Shown: positions 41,440-47,930 of the stretch, one piece after another
How positions within the stretch are numbered: the stretch's first letter is position 1
Layout: each line of letters starts with the position of its first letter
Origin: Allobosea sp. Tri-44
GTDB taxonomy: Bacteria; Pseudomonadota; Alphaproteobacteria; Rhizobiales; Beijerinckiaceae
Direction of reading: 5' to 3'
NCBI RefSeq assembly: GCF_004123845.1
Contig: NZ_NBDP01000023.1
Location: 1 to 64,000 of the forward strand
Length of the DNA stretch: 64,000 bases
Notes under the pieces: model-generated
Told to the model about the DNA's origin: nothing
The model's database searches: none
The model's input: only the letters and a program-made list of their open reading frames with translations
Position numbers and translations under genes: made by a program

Positions 41440-41585
41440 CGTCTTTCCGGGGCGCCGCGCAGCGGCGAGCCCGGAACCCAGAACCGATACCGCCTCAGGA
41501 CAGACATCCAGCCGCCCAGCTTCACTGAGCCGCCGCACCGGTTCTGGATTCCGGGCTCTTCGCTGCGCGAAGCCCCGGAAAGACG
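41440..41585. repeat. large inverted repeat between livF-like and metQ genes
   Basis: CGTCTTTCCGGGGC (41440-41453) pairs with GCCCCGGAAAGACG (41572-41585), and GAGCCCGGAACCCAGAACCG (41467-41486) with its near complement at 41539-41558. The arms are close to 47 bases with few mismatches. This resembles a mobile or mosaic intergenic element seen in rhizobia; it carries no gene. Confidence 0.65.
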
Positions 41586-41604
41586 GCAAGGGCGCGCCCA
41601 AACG

Positions 41605-41633
41605 AAAAACCCCGGAAGCTTGCGCTTCCGGGG
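41605..41633 (-). terminator. intrinsic terminator of the metNIQ operon
   Basis: On the minus strand CCCCGGAAGC and GCTTCCGGGG pair perfectly around four bases, followed by TTTTT. It lies 40 bases after the metQ stop. Confidence 0.9.
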
Positions 41634-41672
41634 CAGGTGCCCGGCCGTGACCACGGCCTGGGGGGAGGAGCC

Positions 41673-42470
41673 TTACCAGCCGGCGAGGACCGAGCCCTTG
41701 AAGCGCTCGGCGACGAAGGCCTTGATCTCGGGGGTGTGATAGGATTCGAGCAGCGCCTTGACCCAGGGCTTGTCCTTGTCGACCTCGCGCACGGCAATCA
41801 GGTTGACATAAGGGCCCTTCGGGTCCTCGCGCAGGATCGCCGAGGTCGGCTCGATCTTGGCGTCGACGGCGTAGTTGGTGTTGATCGCGGCAGCAGCGAC
41901 GTCGGGGAGCGAACGCGGCGTCTGGGCCGCCTCGATCTCGATGATCTTCAGCTTCTTCGGGTTGCCGACGATGTCGGCGACGGTCGGCTTGAAGCCGACG
42001 CCGTCCTTGAGCTTGATCACACCCTTGTCCTGCAGGAGGAGGAGCGAGCGGCCACCATTGGTCGGGTCGTTCTGGATCGCGACGGTGGCGCCATCTGGCA
42101 CCTCGGCCCAGCTCTTGTACTTCGACGAGTAGATGCCGAGCGGGAAGTTCACGGTCAGGCCGACGCTGACCAGCTTGAAGCCGCGATCCTTCACCTGGTT
42201 GTCGAGATAGGGCTGGTTCTGGAAGGAATTCGCCTCGAGCTCGCCGGCGGCCAGCGCTTGGTTCGGCACGACATAGTCGGAGAACTCGATGATCTTGAGG
42301 TCGAGTCCCTTCTTGGCGGCGATCGGCTTCACCTTCTCCAGGATCTCGGCATGCGGGCCGGGCGAGGCGCCGATGCGGACGACCTGGTTCTGCTGGGCGA
42401 GCGCCGGGGCAGCAAGGACGAGCGAGGCGGCAAAGCCGAGCGCGAGGCGGCGGCTGAAGAGGACGGACAT
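41673..42470 (-). CDS. metQ: methionine-binding protein of the MetNIQ transporter
   Basis: A 265-residue NlpA/MetQ-family binding protein. KIIEFSDYVVPNQAL, NSFQNQPYLDN and FPLGIYSSKYKS are hallmarks. The signal peptide ends ALAQ with no lipobox cysteine, so it is periplasmic and soluble, unlike the lipoprotein of E. coli. It lies 43 bases after metI. Binds D/L-methionine. Confidence 0.93.
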   Translation of the reverse strand: MSVLFSRRLALGFAASLVLAAPALAQQNQVVRIGASPGPHAEILEKVKPIAAKKGLDLKIIEFSDYVVPNQALAAGELEANSFQNQPYLDNQVKDRGFKLVSVGLTVNFPLGIYSSKYKSWAEVPDGATVAIQNDPTNGGRSLLLLQDKGVIKLKDGVGFKPTVADIVGNPKKLKIIEIEAAQTPRSLPDVAAAAINTNYAVDAKIEPTSAILREDPKGPYVNLIAVREVDKDKPWVKALLESYHTPEIKAFVAERFKGSVLAGW

Positions 42471-42513
42471 GGTAGCTCCTTGGTGAACTGAACGGGTTGG
42501 AAACGAAAATCGA

Positions 42514-43179
42514 TCAGGCGTGACGCAGGCGCTTGTTGAGGTGGCGCGACAGGCGATCGCCGACGCTCTGCACGGTCTGGACGAGGACGATTAGCACTGC
42601 GACGACGATCGCCATCACATCCGGCATGAAGCGCTGATAGCCATAGCGGATGCCGAGATCGCCGAGCCCGCCGCCGCCGACCGCGCCGACCATGGCCGAG
42701 AAGCCGAGCAGGCTGACGAGAGCAAGCGTCAGGCCGAGCACGATCGCCGGCAGCGCCTCGGGCACCAGCACCTTGCGGACGATCTGCAGCGGGCTCGCGC
42801 CCATCGAGCGCGCCGCCTCGACCAGGCCCTGATCGACCTCGCGGATGGCGCCCTCGATCAGGCGGGCGATGAAGGGCGTCGCGGCCACGGTCAGCGGCAC
42901 GGTCGCGGCGAAGGTGCCGATCGAGGTGCCGGCGATCAGCCGGGTGAACGGGATGATCGCGACGACCAGGATGATGAAGGGCGTCGAGCGCGTGGCGTTG
43001 ACCAGCGCACCGAGCACCGCGTTGACCGCGGGCGCGGCGAAGAGCTCGCCCTTTTTGCTGGTAGCGAGGAAGACACCGAGCGGCAGGCCGAGCGCGGTGC
43101 CGAGCCCGGCCGCGATCGCGACCATCAGCAGCGTGTCGCCGGTCGCCTCGACGATCAGTCGGATGAGTTCAGGAGACAT
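42514..43179 (-). CDS. metI: methionine ABC transporter permease
   Basis: A 221-residue permease with five predicted helices. NATRSTPFIILVVAIIPFTR, EAARSMGASPLQIVRKVLVP and SAMVGAVGGGGLGDLGIRYG are MetI hallmarks. It overlaps metN by 11 bases. Confidence 0.95.
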   Translation of the reverse strand: MSPELIRLIVEATGDTLLMVAIAAGLGTALGLPLGVFLATSKKGELFAAPAVNAVLGALVNATRSTPFIILVVAIIPFTRLIAGTSIGTFAATVPLTVAATPFIARLIEGAIREVDQGLVEAARSMGASPLQIVRKVLVPEALPAIVLGLTLALVSLLGFSAMVGAVGGGGLGDLGIRYGYQRFMPDVMAIVVAVLIVLVQTVQSVGDRLSRHLNKRLRHA

Positions 43180-44278
43180 GGCCGACCAGCTCCGCCTTGA
43201 GACCGAGGGATTTCAGCGCGCCGAAAACGGCGGCGAGCTCAGGCTCGCTCGCCGGCACCGAGACCAAGAGGCTGCCGAACGGCTTGTCGCCGATCGCATC
43301 GATGCGGCCGGCAAGGATGTTGACGTCGACGCCGATGACGGCGCTGAGGCGGCTGATGACCGGGGTGGTTGCGTTCTCGCCAGTGAAGGCGATGCGCAGC
43401 ACGGCACTGTCGCCGGCGAGCGCCTGCGCATGGATGCGGCCGGCAAGGTATTCGGGCACCTCGACGCCGGTCACCGCCTCGACGAAGCTCGCCGTGGTCG
43501 GGTGGCGCGGCCGGGTCATCACCTCGAAGGTCTCGCCCTCCTCGACGATGTGGCCGCCCTCGATCACCGCGACGCGGTCGCAGATCTCCTTGATCACCGG
43601 AATCTCGTGGGTGATCAGGAGGATGGTGATGCCGAGCTCGCGATTGACCTGCTTGAGCAGGGCCAGGATCGCGCGCGTCGTCTCGGGGTCGAGCGCCGAG
43701 GTCGCCTCGTCGCAGAGCAGCACCTTCGGCTCGGTTGCCAGCGCCCGGGCGATGCCGACACGCTGCTTCTGGCCGCCGGAGAGCTCGGCCGGGTAACGCT
43801 CGCGCTTGTCGGCAAGCCCGACCAGATCCAGCAGGCGACTGACCTGGGCCTCGATCTTCGCCTTGGGCACGCCGGCGATCTCCAGCGGCAACGCGACATT
43901 GTCGAACACGGTGCGCGACGACAGCAGGTTGAAATGCTGGAAGATCATGCCGGTGGCGCGCCGACGCTCGCGCCAGCCGGCCTCGGTCAGATTGGTGACG
44001 TCCTCGCCCTCGATCAGGATGCGGCCGGCGGTGGCGCGCTCCAGCCCGTTGACGAGGCGGATCAGCGTCGACTTGCCGGCACCAGAGCGGCCGATCACGC
44101 CGACGATGCTGCCACGCGGCACGACCAGGTCGATGCCGGCGAGCGCCGTCACCGGCTCCTGGCTGTCACGGCTGGCAAAGGTCTTGCCGACGGCTTCGAA
44201 GCGAATGATCGCATCGGCCGGTGGCGTCGGAAGGAGGGCCTCGACGCGAAAGGCGTCGGGCTTCACGGGGGCGTTCAT
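43169..44278 (-). CDS. metN: methionine ABC transporter ATP-binding protein
   Basis: A 369-residue ATPase with Walker A GRSGAGKST, signature LSGGQKQRVGIAR and Walker B VLLCDEATSAL. The last 80 residues form the NIL ligand-sensing domain, which slows transport when methionine is abundant. The start at 44278 keeps five bases to a GAGG site; the ATG at 44281 is adjacent. Longer than E. coli MetN (343) through an N-terminal extension. Confidence 0.95.
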   Translation of the reverse strand: MNAPVKPDAFRVEALLPTPPADAIIRFEAVGKTFASRDSQEPVTALAGIDLVVPRGSIVGVIGRSGAGKSTLIRLVNGLERATAGRILIEGEDVTNLTEAGWRERRRATGMIFQHFNLLSSRTVFDNVALPLEIAGVPKAKIEAQVSRLLDLVGLADKRERYPAELSGGQKQRVGIARALATEPKVLLCDEATSALDPETTRAILALLKQVNRELGITILLITHEIPVIKEICDRVAVIEGGHIVEEGETFEVMTRPRHPTTASFVEAVTGVEVPEYLAGRIHAQALAGDSAVLRIAFTGENATTPVISRLSAVIGVDVNILAGRIDAIGDKPFGSLLVSVPASEPELAAVFGALKSLGLKAELVGHVS

Positions 44279-44285
44279 CATGACC

Positions 44286-44480
44286 TCAGAAATGCGTGTG
44301 GCACGACCAGTGCGCAATGCCTAATTGCTCGAGCGTGACCTCGCGGATCGAGCGGCGGCGTTCCTCGGCACCAAGCTCGGCGAGGGAGCGCTCCAGCCAG
44401 CGCGACTCCCTCGGTTCGACGGGCACCGCCCGCTCGAACCAGGCGGCGAATGCCGCGCGCAGTGTCTCGAACAGCGTCAC
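44286..44480 (-). CDS. small hypothetical protein before metN
   Basis: A 64-residue protein, Glu/Arg-rich, ending HWSCHTHF. No signal peptide or known domain. It lies 7 bases before metN and 9 bases after another small gene, within the metNIQ transcript. The tight spacing and balanced composition support translation. Confidence 0.55.
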   Translation of the reverse strand: MTLFETLRAAFAAWFERAVPVEPRESRWLERSLAELGAEERRRSIREVTLEQLGIAHWSCHTHF

Positions 44481-44489
44481 CGGCTCGCC

Positions 44490-44729
44490 TCAGGCCGCCA
44501 AGCGCAGGCCGGGACGCGAACGGACGAGCTGGCGCGCCGCCAATTCGGCCGCGACCGGCGTCGCGAAGCGCTGGCCTTCGAGCCGATCGAAGGCCGCGGA
44601 GGCGGAGATAAAGGTGAAGAAGCGCTCATCGGCGCCGCGGGCGACGAGGCCCGCCTGGGTTTCGCCGACCTCGATGACATAAGCCTGGCGGGTCGGCGGG
44701 TTGGAAATGACCTGGGACTGGAACGACAT
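44490..44729 (-). CDS. small hypothetical protein, first gene of the met operon
   Basis: A 79-residue soluble protein (MSFQSQVISNPPTRQAYVIE...). The ATG at 44729 is preferred over a longer frame to 44798, which would run across the leader terminator. No family recognised. Being first behind the SAM-II/leader-peptide region, it should be co-regulated with methionine uptake. Confidence 0.55.
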   Translation of the reverse strand: MSFQSQVISNPPTRQAYVIEVGETQAGLVARGADERFFTFISASAAFDRLEGQRFATPVAAELAARQLVRSRPGLRLAA

Positions 44730-44772
44730 GACGATCTTCGCCGCGTTGCGGCGCCCTGTACTGAGTGATGTC

Positions 44773-44796
44773 GGAAAAGACGCCGGTGGCGGCGTC
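44773..44796 (-). terminator. attenuator in the met operon leader
   Basis: On the minus strand GACGCCG and CGGCGTC pair around CCAC and are followed by TTTTCC. It begins 10 bases after the stop of the leader ORF and 44 bases before the first structural gene. A rho-independent terminator here fits transcription attenuation. Confidence 0.75.
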
Positions 44797-44805
44797 AACG
44801 CTGGA

Positions 44806-44874
44806 TCAGCGGCGACAACAGCACATCATCGAACGGCGGAGCTGTTCGGCAGGGCGGAGCGGGAAACCGGTCAT
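44806..44874 (-). CDS. leader peptide with Met-Met-Cys-Cys-Cys run
   Basis: A 22-codon ORF, sequence MTGFPLRPAEQLRRSMMCCCRR. GAGGAG lies 6 bases before the ATG at 44874. Two Met and three Cys codons sit next to its end, then Arg-Arg-stop, 10 bases before an intrinsic terminator. This is the architecture of an amino-acid attenuator reading charged tRNA-Met or tRNA-Cys. Too short for homology; the ribosome site, codon run and terminator are the evidence. Confidence 0.65.
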   Translation of the reverse strand: MTGFPLRPAEQLRRSMMCCCRR

Positions 44875-44880
44875 GTTCAT

Positions 44881-44897
44881 CTCCTCAAAGCCAGGAG
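44881..44897 (-). promoter_or_regulatory. hairpin over the leader-peptide ribosome site
   Basis: CTCCT and AGGAG pair around seven bases, and the AGGAG is the Shine-Dalgarno of the leader ORF. It lies between the SAM-II-like element and the ORF and could link SAM binding to leader translation. Confidence 0.4.
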
Positions 44898-44913
44898 CCC
44901 ACGACCACGTCGT

Positions 44914-44968
44914 GGCGCTTTAGCGTTTGGTGACGCGGCGCAAGCTGCTCGCTCAAATCTCCGCGGCC
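44914..44968 (-). ncRNA. SAM-II-like riboswitch of the met operon
   Basis: On the minus strand a CGCGG/CCGCG P1 stem (44961-44965 with 44934-44938) encloses GATTTG and GCTTGC. Then come AAACGCTAAAGCG, the conserved GCTAAA strand of the SAM-II pseudoknot. This aptamer type occurs in alphaproteobacteria before methionine genes, and here lies 18 bases after the predicted transcription start of the metNIQ operon. A covariance-model search would be decisive. Confidence 0.7.
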
Positions 44969-44991
44969 ATCGGTGAACCGACGACGTCCGT

Positions 44992-45020
44992 AATTTAGGA
45001 AAGCTCGTTCTGCATGTCAA
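44992..45020 (-). promoter_or_regulatory. sigma-70 promoter of the met operon
   Basis: On the minus strand TTGACA (45015-45020) and TAAATT (44992-44997) are separated by exactly 17 bases. The predicted start near 44985 is about 18 bases before the SAM-II-like element. Confidence 0.8.
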
Positions 45021-45194
45021 TCCAAACGTTCTTTTAAAGGTACGCGGCGATTAGGAAGAGCCTTTCGCCGAACGGGCGGAGAAGGAAATTTTCTTTTCCG
45101 GCGTGGCCCATACCACCCCTGGCGTAGAACAACCTGCCAATCTGGCATCGCCCGGCCGACCTGCTATCGTCGCACCGACTCAAGGCGGGGCGGG

Positions 45195-45920
45195 ATGAAC
45201 GACAGGACGGACAGCGCCAGCATCGTGGACGGGCGGATGACGCTGCCGGGGGTGGCCGGCGCCTTCGTCCAGGACGCGGCGAAGCTGCTCGCCTTCACGG
45301 CGGAGGGGCTCGTCGTGGTCTCCGGGCACGACTGGCGCGACGGCGCGTTGCACGACGCCGGACGTATCGAAGCCCACGCCCGGCCGAACGGCGCGCGGCT
45401 CGCCCGGATCGACCAGCCGGAGCCAGCGCAGGACCTGTCCCTGACGATCCGCTCCTTCCCCGGCGAGAATGCGCCGTTGCTGCGCCTCAGCTCAGCCGCC
45501 GGGGCACAGGGCGATCTCGACGACCGGCTCGCGGCCGAACTCTTCCTCCCGCATCCCTTGTTCGCAGGGCTGCGGAAAGACCTCACTGACGGCCGCGCCG
45601 GTCATCTCTCCTTCGCCGCGACGACCAATCTCTGGCTGCGCGAGGGCAGCGCGGACGAGGAGCCGCCGCTCTTCCACCTCGCGCCAGAGGCTGATGGCCG
45701 TCCGCGCCAGGCGCATGGACGGGTGCAAAGCATCAGCTGGCGGGCCGCCGCGAACGAAGCAGCTGGCGACCCGGCCTTCCTCGCAAGGCAACCGGATCAG
45801 CCGGCCGAGACCGAGCCGCCGGAGGACCCGGTCGCCGAGCAGCTCAGGCGGATCAACTGGAGCCTGAAGCAGGTCCTGATCGTCCTCGCCTTCCTGATGC
45901 TAATCATCGCGTTGAAATAG
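45195..45920 (+). CDS. hypothetical protein with C-terminal membrane anchor
   Basis: A 241-residue protein without signal peptide. Residues 1-215 are acidic and soluble with no recognised domain. The last 18 (LIVLAFLMLIIALK) form a single membrane helix, so it is tail-anchored facing the cytoplasm. Its tail converges with the next minus-strand gene 3 bases away. Confidence 0.65.
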   Translation: MNDRTDSASIVDGRMTLPGVAGAFVQDAAKLLAFTAEGLVVVSGHDWRDGALHDAGRIEAHARPNGARLARIDQPEPAQDLSLTIRSFPGENAPLLRLSSAAGAQGDLDDRLAAELFLPHPLFAGLRKDLTDGRAGHLSFAATTNLWLREGSADEEPPLFHLAPEADGRPRQAHGRVQSISWRAAANEAAGDPAFLARQPDQPAETEPPEDPVAEQLRRINWSLKQVLIVLAFLMLIIALK

Positions 45921-45923
45921 GGC

Positions 45924-46139
45924 TCATTCGTCCTGCGAGCGCTGGTTGGCTTGCGTCTCGTAGACCTGCTCGTTCTCGATCCACTTGCCGTCGAGGCCGC
46001 GCCCGCGGTTGAGCTGCGTCTTGTCGCGATTGGAGAGCACTTTGTGGTCGGGCAACGAGGCCGGCCGCGTGCTCGTCGCGCCGGTGCCGTCTCCCTTGCC
46101 CTTGATGCTCGGACCGAGCTTCCCGCCAGCATTGGCCAT
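45924..46139 (-). CDS. small hydrophilic hypothetical protein
   Basis: A 71-residue Gly-, Asn- and Lys-rich protein (MANAGGKLGPSIKGKGDGTG...), probably disordered. AGGAG lies six bases before the ATG at 46139, which decides the start over 46142 and 46181. No function known. Confidence 0.6.
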   Translation of the reverse strand: MANAGGKLGPSIKGKGDGTGATSTRPASLPDHKVLSNRDKTQLNRGRGLDGKWIENEQVYETQANQRSQDE

Positions 46140-46260
46140 CATCGTCTCCTGTGCGCGCGTCGAGCCCCCATGCTTTGCCAACGCCTCGGCTCAGCGATGG
46201 TTCGGCACGAACTTCAGCCGCACGCCTGCGTTGTTTCCAGCGCAAGCCAGGAGCCCATCC

Positions 46261-46647
46261 ATGCTCGACATCCTTCCCGCCCCTGACCATGTCGCGGCCT
46301 TCCGCATCACCGGCACGCTTTCCGAGCCGGATTTCGACACGCTGATCGCCGAGATCGAGAGCAAGCTCGAACGTCACGAAAAACTTGGCATCCTCGCCGA
46401 CCTCAGCGGCTTCGAGGACATGACCTTCCGCGCCGGCCTCAAGGATGCGCGCTACGGCTTCGGCAAGATCCTGCAATGGCGCCGCTTCCCGCGCGAGGCC
46501 GTCGTCACCGACAAGGGCTGGATCGAGACGCTGGTCGCGATCGCGAGCCCGCTCGTGCCCTTCGTCGAGGTCAGGAGCTTCAAGCCCGACGCCTTCGACG
46601 CAGCGCTCGCCTGGGCGAGCGAGATCGAGGGCGGGCCGAACGCCTGA
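46261..46647 (+). CDS. SpoIIAA-like (STAS-related) protein
   Basis: A 128-residue soluble protein of the SpoIIAA-like family. Features are FRITGTLSEPDFDTLIAEIE and ILADLSGFEDMTF near the middle, and a C-terminal FKPDAFDAALAWA helix. The fold is often found in lipid-binding or regulatory proteins. Upstream GCAAGCCAGGAG gives the ribosome site. Partners are unknown. Confidence 0.75.
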   Translation: MLDILPAPDHVAAFRITGTLSEPDFDTLIAEIESKLERHEKLGILADLSGFEDMTFRAGLKDARYGFGKILQWRRFPREAVVTDKGWIETLVAIASPLVPFVEVRSFKPDAFDAALAWASEIEGGPNA

Positions 46648-46790
46648 GTTCAGGCGGCACCCAGGGCATGCCGGCCTCCCGACGCTGTGGCGAAAACATG
46701 GCGCGCAGATGAACGGCAGCCGACTGCCCCGTTCAGGCGGGGTTCCAGCCGAATGCGCTTCAATAGCGACAACTCAAAAGGAGATGCCCT

Positions 46791-47087
46791 ATGCGCCACC
46801 TTCTCATCGCCGCGGCGATCGCGCTCGGCGCGGCCGTCACTCCGGCGGCCGCCAGCGAAGCCTTCAGCGGCGCTGCCGCCCTCGACAAGGTCGAGGCGAC
46901 CTACACCCGCCACACCCGCGAGCACCGGATGTGGGAAATCCAGCGCAATATGGAACGCCAGAACCGCTATGGCGGCCACCATCGCGGCTATGACCGTGGC
47001 TACGGTTATGGCCGCCACCGTGGCGGCCCGCCGCCCTGGGCCCCGGCCCATGGCCGCCGCCATCACGACCGCTACGACCGCTGGTAG
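46791..47087 (+). CDS. secreted His/Tyr/Gly-rich small protein
   Basis: A 98-residue protein with a Sec signal (residues 1-21, ending AAAS). The mature part ends in a His-, Gly-, Tyr- and Arg-rich tail (HHRGYDRGYGYGRHRGG), which could bind metal or the cell wall. A strong AAGGAG site lies 5-6 bases before the ATG and an intrinsic terminator follows, so it is probably a well-expressed single-gene unit. Confidence 0.7.
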   Translation: MRHLLIAAAIALGAAVTPAAASEAFSGAAALDKVEATYTRHTREHRMWEIQRNMERQNRYGGHHRGYDRGYGYGRHRGGPPPWAPAHGRRHHDRYDRW

Positions 47088-47100
47088 AGGCGGTCCGTAC

Positions 47101-47150
47101 CCCGCGCCCTTCGCCACCCTGTCCCCCAGGGCGAAGGGCGCGGGTTTTTT
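47101..47150 (+). terminator. intrinsic terminator
   Basis: CCCGCGCCCTTCGCC pairs perfectly over 15 bases with GGCGAAGGGCGCGGG and is followed by TTTTTT. It ends the small secreted-protein gene. Confidence 0.95.
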
Positions 47151-47251
47151 ATTGAAAGGGCGCGAAAACCGCCACGCAAAGCCACCCGCGCCCGAATGTC
47201 TCCTGGATGGGCGAGGGGCTGCGCTCTTGCCTTCGACGGCTGAGCCAGATT

Positions 47252-47890
47252 TCAGCTCACCGGCGCGTATTTCACCACGCAGCCATAGGCCTTGGTCGCA
47301 GACTCCGAGACGGCCTTGCCGGCCTTGAGCTCGGCCACCGCCTGGCGGACATAACTCTTGGCGCCGGTCAGGCTGGAGGCGCTCGACGAGGGCTTGTCGT
47401 CGATCGCGCCGGCATAGGCGAGCGTGCCATTGGGATCGATAATGTACATGTGCGGCGTGGTCTGGGCGCCATAGGCGCGGGCCAGCTGGCTCTTCGGGTC
47501 GAGCAGGATTGAGGCCGGGGCGGCGTCGCGCGTCTTGGTCAGCTCCTTGGCCTTGGCTGCATCGACATGGCCCTGCTCGCCCGCAGGCGAGGAGATCACC
47601 GAGAGCCAGACGATGCCATCCTTGGCCATGTCCTTCTGCAGTGTCTGCATGGTGGCACTGTTGTAATGCTTCCGGACATAGGGGCAGTCATGGTTGGTCC
47701 ATTCGAGGACCACCGTCTTGCCGGAATAGTCCGAAAGCTTCTGCAGCTTGCCGTCAACGTCGACCACCGAGAAATCGGGGGCCTTGGCACCGGTCTTGGC
47801 CGCGCTCTGGGCAAAGGCTGCGCCCGAGGTGAGCGCCAGTGCGGTGGCGGCAAGGCCGGCGAGGAAGGTCTGTCTGCTCACGGCTTTCAT
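47252..47890 (-). CDS. periplasmic redoxin (AhpC/TSA-thioredoxin fold)
   Basis: A 212-residue secreted thioredoxin-fold protein with a signal ending AAFAQ. The active site is TNHDCPYVRKHY, with one peroxidatic-type cysteine and no second CxxC partner. A second cysteine lies near the C-terminus (AYGCVVKY). It lies 40 bases after the ScsB-like reductase gene, so it is probably reduced by it and detoxifies peroxides or reduces thiols in the periplasm, as in the Caulobacter ScsB pathway. Confidence 0.8.
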   Translation of the reverse strand: MKAVSRQTFLAGLAATALALTSGAAFAQSAAKTGAKAPDFSVVDVDGKLQKLSDYSGKTVVLEWTNHDCPYVRKHYNSATMQTLQKDMAKDGIVWLSVISSPAGEQGHVDAAKAKELTKTRDAAPASILLDPKSQLARAYGAQTTPHMYIIDPNGTLAYAGAIDDKPSSSASSLTGAKSYVRQAVAELKAGKAVSESATKAYGCVVKYAPVS

Positions 47891-47930
47891 CGTCAGTCTC
47901 CTTCTGAGGTTGAAACGTCGGGGCTTGGCT

